Shown: positions 1 to 7,279 of the stretch, piece after piece | Layout of the letters: every line of letters starts with the position of its first letter | Position numbering within the stretch: the first letter of the stretch is position 1 | Source of the DNA: Gammaproteobacteria bacterium | GTDB lineage: Bacteria; Pseudomonadota; Gammaproteobacteria; Tenderiales; Tenderiaceae | Direction: 5' to 3' | Length of the DNA stretch: 20,304 nt | NCBI GenBank assembly: GCA_024276775.1 | Contig: JAJRWO010000147.1 | Span: 1 to 20,304 of the forward strand | Notes under the pieces: generated by a model | What the model was told of the DNA's origin: nothing | Databases searched by the model: none | Seen by the model: the letters and a program-made list of their open reading frames with translations, nothing else | Position numbers and translations under genes: made by a program

Positions 1-2081
1 AGAACTTGCAATAATATATTGAAAACATCAGGGTGGGCCTTCTCAACCTCATCCAACAATAGAACGCTATAAGGTCGGCGGCGTACTGCCTCGGTCAAAT
101 AACCACCTTCTTCGTAGCCAACATATCCTGGTGGCGCACCGACTAAACGAGCTACCGAATGTTTTTCCATAAACTCAGACATATCGATGCGCACCATAGC
201 GTCATCGCTATCAAACATAAATTCAGCCAAGGCTTTAGTCAGCTCAGTCTTACCGACACCCGTCGGGCCCAAAAACATAAACGACCCATTAGGCCGACTG
301 GGGTCAGATAAACCCGCCCGCGAACGACGAATCGCATCCGATACCACACGCACGGCTTCTTTTTGTCCGATGACACGAGACGCCAATTTGGCTTCCATGC
401 CCAACAATTTATCGCGCTCGCCCTCAAGCATTTTATTGACTGGAATCCCTGTGACCTTGGAAACCACTTCGGCAATTTCTTCCTCGGTGACTTTATTACG
501 CAACAAGGTCATATCCATCATCTCAGCTTGAGACGCCATATCGAGCTGTTTTTCAAGCTGTGGAATCTTGCCGTATTGCAATTCAGACATACGCGCCAAA
601 TCGCCCGCACGGCGGGCCGTCTCGAGTTCTAAACGCATACGCTCTAATTCTTCTTTAATTTGTTGCGAACCTTGCAGCGCCGCCTTTTCTGCGCGCCAAA
701 CTTCATCAAGATCAGAAAACTGTCTCTCTAACCCACTAATCTGATCTTTCAACGCATTCAAACGTTTAATCGAAGCCTCATCCGTTTCCTTGCTGACTGC
801 CTCGTGTTCAATTTTTAGCTGAATAATTTTGCGTTCTAGCCTATCCATCTCTTCAGGCTTTGAATCTATTTCAATACGAATACGGCTTGCCGCCTCATCA
901 ATAAGATCGATTGCCTTATCAGGCAAATTACGGTCGGTCACATAACGATGCGATAAGGTCGCCGCAGCAACAATGGCTGGGTCGGTGATATCAACACCAT
1001 GATGCACTTCGTACTTTTCTTTTAAACCACGCAAAATAGCGATGGTGTCTTCAACCGATGGCTCATCAACCAATATTTTTTGAAAACGACGTTCAAGCGC
1101 AGCATCTTTTTCAATATTTTCACGGTATTCATTAAGTGTGGTTGCGCCAACACAATGCAATTCACCACGCGCTAGCGCTGGCTTAAGCATATTACCGGCA
1201 TCCATCGCACCATCAGCACCACCGGCGCCAACCATGGTATGAATTTCATCAATAAACAAAATGACCTGGCCTTCTTGTTTCGACAAATCATTAAGTACAG
1301 ACTTCAAGCGCTCTTCAAAATCACCGCGGAATTTGGCACCTGCAATCAAGGCGCCCATATCAAGCGATAGCAGCCGTTTACCCTTTAAGCCTTCAGGCAC
1401 TTCACCATTAACAATACGCTGCGCCAAACCTTCGACAATGGCCGTCTTACCGACACCAGGCTCACCGATTAGAACGGGGTTATTCTTTGTCCGACGTTGC
1501 AATACTTGTACGGTACGACGAATTTCTTCGTCACGACCAATTACCGGATCCAGTTTGCCTTGCTCAGCACGCTCAGTAACATCAACCGTGAAACGCTCTA
1601 AAGCCTGACGTGATTCCTCAGCATTAGGGTCGTTAACCGTCTCGCCTCCACGCACATCCTCAATCGCCCGCTCAAGCCCACCTTTACTTGCTCCGGCATC
1701 GCGCAGCAATTTACCGACCTCGTGCGCATCATCCACTGCTGCGAGCAAAAATAGTTCGCTGGAAATATAAGTATCTTTTCGATCTTGCGACAACTTATCG
1801 CAGACATTCAGCAAGCGCCCTAAGTCTGCCGACAAATGCACTTCACCAGCAGTACCATGCACACTTGGCAACCGCTCAAGAGCCTCTCCCAAATGCGAGC
1901 GCAAACCGTTTACATCAACACCAGAATTAGTTAACACATGACGAATACTGCCACCCTGTTGATCAAGCAAAGCAATCAACATATGTGTAGGCTCAATAAA
2001 CTGATGATCGCGACCAACCGCCACACTCTGCGCGTCAATCAATGCTGCTTGAAACTTACTCGTTAATTTTTCCATGCGCAT
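1..2081 (-). CDS. clpB: ATP-dependent disaggregase ClpB (3' end outside the window)
   Basis: ClpB is a cytosolic AAA+ hexamer that, with DnaK/DnaJ/GrpE, extracts polypeptides from aggregates after heat stress. The reading frame is open from the start codon to the window edge, giving about 693 of the usual ~860 residues. Visible in order are the N-terminal Clp repeat domain (MRMEKLTSKFQ, then QFIEPTHML), NBD1 with Walker A GEPGVGKT and Walker B LFIDEIHT, an arginine-finger region ALERRF, a charged coiled-coil M domain, and NBD2 with Walker A GPTGVGKTELTK and Walker B LLLDEVEKAHPDVF. The frame breaks off at FNILLQVL, just after NBD2 Walker B. I chose the ATG at 2079-2081 because ClpB proteins typically begin MR(L/M)(D/E)(R/K)LT; a second in-frame ATG lies at 2073-2075. 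It diverges from nadC, and a possible heat-shock promoter lies upstream. Confidence 0.97.
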   Translation of the reverse strand, partial: MRMEKLTSKFQAALIDAQSVAVGRDHQFIEPTHMLIALLDQQGGSIRHVLTNSGVDVNGLRSHLGEALERLPSVHGTAGEVHLSADLGRLLNVCDKLSQDRKDTYISSELFLLAAVDDAHEVGKLLRDAGASKGGLERAIEDVRGGETVNDPNAEESRQALERFTVDVTERAEQGKLDPVIGRDEEIRRTVQVLQRRTKNNPVLIGEPGVGKTAIVEGLAQRIVNGEVPEGLKGKRLLSLDMGALIAGAKFRGDFEERLKSVLNDLSKQEGQVILFIDEIHTMVGAGGADGAMDAGNMLKPALARGELHCVGATTLNEYRENIEKDAALERRFQKILVDEPSVEDTIAILRGLKEKYEVHHGVDITDPAIVAAATLSHRYVTDRNLPDKAIDLIDEAASRIRIEIDSKPEEMDRLERKIIQLKIEHEAVSKETDEASIKRLNALKDQISGLERQFSDLDEVWRAEKAALQGSQQIKEELERMRLELETARRAGDLARMSELQYGKIPQLEKQLDMASQAEMMDMTLLRNKVTEEEIAEVVSKVTGIPVNKMLEGERDKLLGMEAKLASRVIGQKEAVRVVSDAIRRSRAGLSDPSRPNGSFMFLGPTGVGKTELTKALAEFMFDSDDAMVRIDMSEFMEKHSVARLVGAPPGYVGYEEGGYLTEAVRRRPYSVLLLDEVEKAHPDVFNILLQV

Positions 2082-2166
2082 CCCCTAAACCTCTATATTG
2101 ATCGTATAAAATATCGATAATGATGACGTCTTATAGAAACCTGTATCATCACTCTATAAGCTATTA

Positions 2167-2195
2167 ACATAGTGCTATTATAGCTCTTCTTCAAG
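2167..2195 (-). promoter_or_regulatory. Possible sigma-32 heat-shock promoter for clpB
   Basis: On the minus strand, CTTGAA (2195 to 2190, preceded by CC) is followed after 15 bases by CACTATGT (2174 to 2167). The E. coli sigma-32 consensus is CTTGAA, a 13-15 base spacer and CCCCATNT, so the -35 box is perfect and the -10 box partial. It lies about 85 bases upstream of the clpB start, where a heat-shock promoter is expected. A TATAAT also occurs inside the spacer (2182 to 2177) but has no good sigma-70 -35 box at 17 bases. The match was made by eye. Confidence 0.55.
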
Positions 2196-2248
2196 GGCAA
2201 AGATTAAGCGCTATCGATAAAAAATGCATTCCAACTAACAACACAATT

Positions 2249-3100
2249 ATGTCTCAATCCAAATTTGCACAACTTAATGAAATCATTGCACTTGATGTCC
2301 GCCTAGCTCTCACCGAAGACGTTGGCCCCGGCGATGTGACTGCCGCCTTAATTGCTGACACACAACAATGTCATGCAAAACTAATCTGCCGCGAACCAGC
2401 AATACTTTGCGGCCGCCCCTGGTTTGACGGTGTCTTTGCCGCAATGGATGACAGTATCAATATTACCTGGCATTTTGCCGATGGTGACGCTATCGCCGCC
2501 GATAGCCTGCTATGTAAATTACAAGGCCCAGCACGCGCAATTGTCACCGGTGAGCGTTGTGCGCTAAATTTCTTGCAGACTTTGTCTGGTACAGCGACTC
2601 TTGCCCATCGCTATGCTGAGCAAGTTTCTGACCTAGCAACAACCATCTTGGATACACGAAAAACTATCCCCGGCTTAAGGTATGCACAAAAGTACGCAGT
2701 AAAAATTGGCGGCTGCGACAACCATCGTTTTGGCCTCTATGATGCGATCTTAATCAAAGAAAATCATCTAATCGCTGCCGGCTCAATTGAAAATGCCGTA
2801 GCACGACTCAAAGAATCACATCCTGAACTATCGGTAGAAATGGAAGTGGAGTCCTTAGAAGAAATGGACAAAGCCATCAATGCAGGCATTAAGCGCTTAC
2901 TATTGGATAACTTTAATCTCGATCAACTGCGGGCTGCCGTTGCCAAAAAACCAAAAGACATAATACTAGAATCTTCAGGCAACGTTGACCTTAGTACGGT
3001 GCGTGACATCGCACTAACTGGCGTAGACTATATATCGATAGGTGGATTAACAAAACATGTGACCGCTATTGATTTATCAATGCGCTTGACGCTAGATTAA
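2249..3100 (+). CDS. nadC: Nicotinate-nucleotide pyrophosphorylase (quinolinate phosphoribosyltransferase)
   Basis: NadC condenses quinolinate with PRPP and releases CO2 and pyrophosphate to give nicotinate mononucleotide, the entry point of de novo NAD synthesis in the cytosol. The 283-aa product has normal family length. It shows the N-terminal EDVGPGDVT segment, the active-site stretch RKTIPGLR followed by KYAVKIGG, then NHRFGLYDAILIKENH, and the later EVEVESLEE-like acidic patch (here EMEVESLEE) and LLLDNF of the PRPP/quinolinate barrel. The terminal GG(V/I)TKH-type motif appears as GGLTKH. The ATG has no obvious Shine-Dalgarno sequence. It diverges from clpB across a 167-base region and ends 4 bases from the convergent neighbour. 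No nadA or nadB is visible nearby. Confidence 0.96.
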   Translation: MSQSKFAQLNEIIALDVRLALTEDVGPGDVTAALIADTQQCHAKLICREPAILCGRPWFDGVFAAMDDSINITWHFADGDAIAADSLLCKLQGPARAIVTGERCALNFLQTLSGTATLAHRYAEQVSDLATTILDTRKTIPGLRYAQKYAVKIGGCDNHRFGLYDAILIKENHLIAAGSIENAVARLKESHPELSVEMEVESLEEMDKAINAGIKRLLLDNFNLDQLRAAVAKKPKDIILESSGNVDLSTVRDIALTGVDYISIGGLTKHVTAIDLSMRLTLD

Positions 3101-3104
3101 GCAC

Positions 3105-3965
3105 TTAAGCTGGTTTCTGCTCGTTAATTTTTCGTAACGCCTTACCAAAACGAAAACCAAAGTTTTTCGTCGAATCAAATAACCAGCGATCAACGGTGCT
3201 AAACAATATTTGGTTATAGTGCACACCCGCTTCGGTCATATTGAAAGCCATATAACTTGCTAGGTCTGCATCAGAAATAGTGCGGTAAACATAAAGACCA
3301 GCCACCAACATTCGGCCACGCACACCAATCATGATCTGCTCACGTGACTCAGCAATCGTGTCATAGACCTGACGCATTGTTTTTTCATCAGGTCTATCGT
3401 CACCATTAGCAATAGCCGTTGCCAAAGCCATGGCGTAGTTAGCATTAACAATCATTTCAACAGATTGCTCTATCGCACTCATCGAACTATAAAGCTCAGT
3501 GACCATTAAACGACGTTTATCGCTAACCGAATAAAGTTCGCTACTCACCGAATAAGCATTAAGATCTTCACTATAACTGGGAGAACCATGTTGGTTTTCG
3601 GCGTCGTTAATCAAATCGCCCAAAGCCGTTTTACGCCAACGCAATATCGTCTCTACATGCTCATCAGAAAGGCCTGTCATCAAGGCTTCACGAATACGAG
3701 ACTGCAAGCTAGTCGCAGAGAAACTCTCATCAGCAATACTCTTAGCTGCGGCAATAATATCTGGCGGCGCACCCTGCGTTGCCATAGCTTGCACCACCGC
3801 TGGCGACATAATACCGGCAACGCTTTCAGCAAATTCATCGAGCCCGTCAAGGTCATAGACCTCGACAACGGATTCTGCAGCAATGACTTGCGTTGCAGCC
3901 AAGCCAAAACTTAATGCAATAATCAAAGCTCGTAGAGTAGAGCAGACGTAGTGATAGCTATTCAT
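3105..3965 (-). CDS. Exported protein with two DUF2059-like segments
   Basis: Function unknown. I prefer the start at 3965 (286 aa). From there the protein opens with a good signal peptide (MNSYHYVCSTLRALIIALSFG, cleavage near VIAA/ES), predicting a periplasmic location. The frame extends upstream to an ATG at 4026-4028 (307 aa), but those 21 codons contain a perfect hairpin and would bury the signal peptide. The mature part is mostly helical by eye. Two segments share the pattern [LI]SD-x2-[VL]-x6-T-x2-G: around residue 99 (LSDEHVETILRWRKTALG) and residue 230 (ISDADLASYMAFNMTEAG). That pattern resembles DUF2059 proteins, where a short helical motif contains F-x2-[ST]-x2-G. It converges on nadC with 4 bases between and diverges from proS. 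Neither start has a clear ribosome binding site. Confidence 0.8.
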   Translation of the reverse strand: MNSYHYVCSTLRALIIALSFGLAATQVIAAESVVEVYDLDGLDEFAESVAGIMSPAVVQAMATQGAPPDIIAAAKSIADESFSATSLQSRIREALMTGLSDEHVETILRWRKTALGDLINDAENQHGSPSYSEDLNAYSVSSELYSVSDKRRLMVTELYSSMSAIEQSVEMIVNANYAMALATAIANGDDRPDEKTMRQVYDTIAESREQIMIGVRGRMLVAGLYVYRTISDADLASYMAFNMTEAGVHYNQILFSTVDRWLFDSTKNFGFRFGKALRKINEQKPA

Positions 3966-3983
3966 ACCCCGTGTTATCGGCAG

Positions 3984-4019
3984 CAGCGCAATAGCCCTTA
4001 AACAAGAGCTATTGCGCTG
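3984..4019. repeat. Perfect 12-bp inverted repeat (hairpin) between the divergent genes
   Basis: CAGCGCAATAGC (3984-3995) is followed by a 12-base loop and GCTATTGCGCTG (4008-4019), a perfect reverse complement. No T-run follows on either strand, so it is not a typical intrinsic terminator. It lies 19 bases upstream of the preferred start of the exported protein, and about 75 bases upstream of proS. It could be an operator or an mRNA leader hairpin. Confidence 0.75.
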
Positions 4020-4093
4020 ATATGACATAGCGAGAAAACCACGATAAGGCTACAATCTGCGCTCCTATTAATAACCAGGCTCAGAAACACCCC

Positions 4094-5812
4094 ATGCGCG
4101 CCAGTCAATTTCTCCTCAGTACCCTCAAAGAAACCCCAGCAGATGCTGAATTAGCCAGCCATCGGCTAATGCTCCGTAGCGGCATGATAAGACGCCTCGC
4201 TTCAGGCCTTTATAGCTGGCTACCACTAGGCCTGCGCGTATTACAGAAAGTAGAAGGTATCATTCGCGAAGAAATGAACAAGGCCGGCGGCCAACAATTA
4301 CTCATGCCTGCCGTACAGCCCGCCGAATTATGGCAAGAATCCGGTCGCTGGGAGCACTATGGCCCAGAATTACTACGTGTCAATGACCGCCATCAACGCG
4401 AATTTTGTATTGGCCCGACTCATGAAGAAGTCATTACCGACCTCATGCGCAACGAGATTCGTAGCTATCGTCAGCTACCAGCTACGTTCTACCAAATACA
4501 AACCAAGTTTCGTGACGAAATACGACCACGCTTTGGTGTCATGCGCTCACGCGAATTCATCATGAAAGACGCCTACTCATTTCATATCAATGAAGCCTCT
4601 ATGCAAGAAACCTATGAAGTGATGTATGACACCTATACCCGCATCTTTAATCGCCTAGGCTTAAACTTCCGCGCTGTTGCGGCAGACAGTGGCTCTATCG
4701 GTGGCGCGGTGTCACATGAATTTCATGTCTTAGCCAATTCTGGTGAAGATGCTATTGCCGTTTCTAACGGTGATGACTACGCCGCCAATGTCGAGCTTGC
4801 TGAAGCTGTCAACGTCACCACTAAAAATGATTCGCCGCTCGAAAACATGGGTATCGTTAATACCCCTGACCACCGCAGCATTGAAGAAGTCTGCAGCTTA
4901 TTGGAAATCAACCCAGAACAAACCATCAAAACCTTATTAGTAGAAGGCGTCGATGACACGGTAGTCGCACTATTATTGCGTGGTGACCATGAACTCAACG
5001 ACATCAAAGCCGAAAAACACCCGCTGATCGCGCAACCTCTGCGTATGGCGAGTGCCGAACAAATCATGGCTGCCGCACAATGTGATGCTGGCTCAATCGG
5101 CCCGGTTAATCTAAGCACCACAATTATTGCTGATCGCAGCGTTGCCGAACTTAAAAACTTTGTCTGCGGTGCCAACGAAAATGGTAAACACCTTACGAGT
5201 GTTAACTGGCAGCGTGATCTGCCTTTGCCCGAACTCGCTGATCTGCGCAATGTTGTCGCTGGCGACCCATCACCATCAGGGACCGGCACACTGGATATCG
5301 TTCGCGGCATCGAAGTCGGCCACATTTTTCAGTTAGGTGATAAATACTGTAAAGCCATGAACGCCAACTGCCTCAATGAAGGCGGCAAACAAGTAACAAT
5401 GCTAATGGGTTGCTACGGCATTGGTGTAACCCGTGTTGTTGCCGCAGCGGTAGAGCAAAACCATGATGACAATGGCATTATCTGGCCACTAAGTATCGCG
5501 CCATTTCAACTCGCTTTATTACCTATGAATATGCACAAATCGCTTCGCGTACGCGAAGCCTGTGAAAAACTCTACGAAGAACTTACTCAGGCTGGAATCG
5601 AAGTCTTTTTCTATGACAAAAAAGAACGCCCTGGCGTCATGTTTGCCGAAACTGAACTTATCGGCATTCCACATCGAGTCGTCATCGGTGAGCGCGGTCT
5701 TGATAGTGGCACGGTTGAATACCGCAAACGCGGCAAAAGCGATAACGAAGAATTAGCCTTAAACGATATCGTAGAAACCATCAAGCAACACTTATTAGGT
5801 GCCGATAAATAG
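4094..5812 (+). CDS. proS: Prolyl-tRNA synthetase, bacterial type with editing insertion
   Basis: This class II synthetase charges tRNA-Pro with proline in the cytosol. Its 572 aa equal the length of E. coli ProS. The N-terminal MRASQFLLSTLKETPADAE is typical. The class II core contains FCIGPTHEE (about residues 104-112), motif 2 as TKFRDEIRPRFGVMRSREF (about 137-155) followed by MKDAYSFH, and motif 3 as MGCYGIGVTRVVAA (about 435-448). Between motifs 2 and 3 lies the YbaK-like editing insertion (about 225-405, including TLLVEG, LLLRGDHELNDIKAEK and CGANENGKH), which in this family hydrolyses Ala-tRNA-Pro. The C-terminal anticodon-binding domain follows (IAPFQLALLPMN onward). The ATG at 4094 starts the conserved N-terminus; no clear Shine-Dalgarno precedes it. 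A lytic transglycosylase follows after 26 bases. Confidence 0.98.
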   Translation: MRASQFLLSTLKETPADAELASHRLMLRSGMIRRLASGLYSWLPLGLRVLQKVEGIIREEMNKAGGQQLLMPAVQPAELWQESGRWEHYGPELLRVNDRHQREFCIGPTHEEVITDLMRNEIRSYRQLPATFYQIQTKFRDEIRPRFGVMRSREFIMKDAYSFHINEASMQETYEVMYDTYTRIFNRLGLNFRAVAADSGSIGGAVSHEFHVLANSGEDAIAVSNGDDYAANVELAEAVNVTTKNDSPLENMGIVNTPDHRSIEEVCSLLEINPEQTIKTLLVEGVDDTVVALLLRGDHELNDIKAEKHPLIAQPLRMASAEQIMAAAQCDAGSIGPVNLSTTIIADRSVAELKNFVCGANENGKHLTSVNWQRDLPLPELADLRNVVAGDPSPSGTGTLDIVRGIEVGHIFQLGDKYCKAMNANCLNEGGKQVTMLMGCYGIGVTRVVAAAVEQNHDDNGIIWPLSIAPFQLALLPMNMHKSLRVREACEKLYEELTQAGIEVFFYDKKERPGVMFAETELIGIPHRVVIGERGLDSGTVEYRKRGKSDNEELALNDIVETIKQHLLGADK

Positions 5813-5838
5813 GCTGAACTTATTGCAACGCTTATATT

Positions 5839-6501
5839 GTGTATAAACTCAACAATCACATTACAGTCACTACCAAGCCTTTATTGATCACAGCATGGCT
5901 AATACTGTGTTGTGTCATCAGTTTTAGTGGCGTTGCATCAAAACAAGCTAAAGAAACAAGCCTATTCTTGGTTGACCCAGAACTGCGCTCAGCACTTACC
6001 ACAGCTGCCAGCGACGCCAGCACTTTTGGCGATCGATATGCTGCTGAAGTGTGGTTGCTAGACATGTCTAGCCGTTTAGAAAAACGCCTTAATACCACAG
6101 AAAAATGGTCGGGCCTCAAACTATGGAAGAATCCAGAACAACGCCTCCATTTTTTACGCGCCGTCCACGAAGAAGCAACACGTGTAGAACTAGCACCCGA
6201 GCTCGTTCTCGCATTAATCGAAGTAGAAAGTAACTTTGATCGCTGGGCCTTATCTCATGTCGGCGCACGTGGGTTAATGCAAATCATGCCGTTCTGGCTA
6301 GACGAAATTGGTCGCCCCGATGATAATCTATTCGACACCCAAACCAATTTACGTTTCGGCTGCACGATATTGAAGTTTTATATCGACAAAGAAAAAGGCA
6401 ATAAAGTGAAAGGTCTTGCCCGCTACAACGGCAGCACAGGCAAGACCTGGTATTCAGAACGTGTCTTTAAAGCTTTGCGCGAACGTTGGTATCGCTCTTA
6501 A
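5839..6501 (+). CDS. Small periplasmic lytic transglycosylase (SLT/goose-lysozyme-like fold)
   Basis: The product probably cleaves the MurNAc-GlcNAc bond of peptidoglycan, forming 1,6-anhydro ends. It has 220 aa. A short basic start and hydrophobic stretch (about residues 14-33, PLLITAWLILCCVISFSGVA) form a signal peptide or anchor; no proper lipobox is present. The SLT domain runs from about 115 to 215: the catalytic glutamate is probably E130 in ALIEVESNF, followed by GARGLMQIMP (142-151) and ARYNGS (194-199). Translation appears to start at GTG (5839), because the frame is closed upstream by a stop at 5815-5817 and no ATG precedes the signal peptide. It probably shares a transcript with proS. 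It ends 4 bases from the convergent lipoprotein gene, so there is no room for a dedicated terminator. Confidence 0.88.
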   Translation: MYKLNNHITVTTKPLLITAWLILCCVISFSGVASKQAKETSLFLVDPELRSALTTAASDASTFGDRYAAEVWLLDMSSRLEKRLNTTEKWSGLKLWKNPEQRLHFLRAVHEEATRVELAPELVLALIEVESNFDRWALSHVGARGLMQIMPFWLDEIGRPDDNLFDTQTNLRFGCTILKFYIDKEKGNKVKGLARYNGSTGKTWYSERVFKALRERWYRS

Positions 6502-6505
6502 CTAG

Positions 6506-6946
6506 CTACTTAGCAATCATTGCTTCCAGTTTAGCCTTATCCTCAGCGGACACTTTATGCGCTACCCTGCCAATAATTTCGATCAAAGTAATTAAATCAG
6601 GATCGCCACCATTTGCGCCCAAATCACCGGCTAATTCCTCCAGCTTAACCTTATCGCTATCAGATGGAAAATGCTCAGTCGCCTTCACCACTGCCATAAC
6701 TTGCGCCAAAGCAGCACTGTTTGCACTGCCATCCATAGCGCCCATGTATGTCGTCAATGCTGTTTTTTCGGCAGAAGACGGATGATGATTGAGATTTTTA
6801 ACAATTTTCATTGTTGCTTTTAAAGCACCGGTGTAACTCGTATCCACTACCGCAGCTGTCTCAACAACCGAATCCGAATCAGATTGCGAACAAGCTGTTA
6901 TCGCTACCAATACACCGGCTAGTAAAATTAACCCTAGTTTCTTCAT
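6506..6946 (-). CDS. Hypothetical lipoprotein with three 38-residue repeats
   Basis: I do not recognise the family. The 146-aa product begins with a lipoprotein signal (MKKLGLILLAGVLVAITAC) and a lipid-accepting Cys at residue 19, predicting membrane attachment. A short Ser/Asp linker follows. The rest is three repeats starting at residues 42, 80 and 118, spaced exactly 38 residues, with the pattern L-x3-[MI]-x-[IV]-[VI]-x4-H-x-[PV]-S-x2-[ED]-K-x2-L. Each unit carries one aligned His (54, 92, 130). The units look like amphipathic helix pairs. There is no CxxCH, so it is not a c-type cytochrome. The start is firm: AAGGAGGG (6951-6958) precedes the ATG by 4 bases. It lies 27 bases downstream of the acylphosphatase gene and is probably cotranscribed with it. 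Confidence 0.85.
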   Translation of the reverse strand: MKKLGLILLAGVLVAITACSQSDSDSVVETAAVVDTSYTGALKATMKIVKNLNHHPSSAEKTALTTYMGAMDGSANSAALAQVMAVVKATEHFPSDSDKVKLEELAGDLGANGGDPDLITLIEIIGRVAHKVSAEDKAKLEAMIAK

Positions 6947-6973
6947 TTTTCCCTCCTTGCTGTCAGCACATCG

Positions 6974-7243
6974 CTAAACAGTCATAAATTGATCCGGCGC
7001 CTCCATCTCCAACGATTCACATTCAACATCGTCAACTACAGCCATAGGCGAACCCTGAGCCAACCACGCTCTTAACTTGGCCAATTCATGGCGATCGCCA
7101 CAAGCAATAACTTCGACGCGGCCATCGGGTAAATTTTTGGCACTACCGGTTAAACCTAGGCCAACCGCTCGCCGCCGTGCTGCCGCACGGAAGAAAACAC
7201 CCTGGACACGGCCTGATACAATACAACGCATACACTGAGACAT
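6974..7243 (-). CDS. Acylphosphatase
   Basis: Acylphosphatases hydrolyse carboxyl-phosphate bonds such as those of acetyl phosphate or carbamoyl phosphate. The 89-aa product has normal family length. It shows the phosphate-binding loop GRVQGVFFR (about residues 11-19) with the catalytic Arg at its end, and the Asn-containing segment AKNLPDGRVEV (about 35-45), where the catalytic Asn precedes the LPDG turn. The middle contains the usual acidic spacer and GSPMAVVDDVE strand. The start at 7243 gives MSQCMRC; an internal ATG four codons later would also keep the domain intact. It diverges from the aspartase/fumarase-family gene with 36 bases between and is followed by the lipoprotein gene. Substrate use in the cell is rarely certain for this family, though the distal xfp and ackA genes also handle an acyl phosphate. 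Confidence 0.93.
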   Translation of the reverse strand: MSQCMRCIVSGRVQGVFFRAAARRRAVGLGLTGSAKNLPDGRVEVIACGDRHELAKLRAWLAQGSPMAVVDDVECESLEMEAPDQFMTV

Positions 7244-7279
7244 TACGCTATATTAACCAGCAAACACAGATAGAACAAC

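Noticed and set aside
187..1930. Several open frames on the plus strand and in other frames across 187-1930
   Set aside because: They lie opposite or out of frame with a complete, motif-rich clpB reading frame and carry no recognisable domain.
6506..6946. Cytochrome c-like lipoprotein based on its His residues
   Set aside because: There is no CxxCH haem-binding motif; the only Cys is the lipid-attachment residue.
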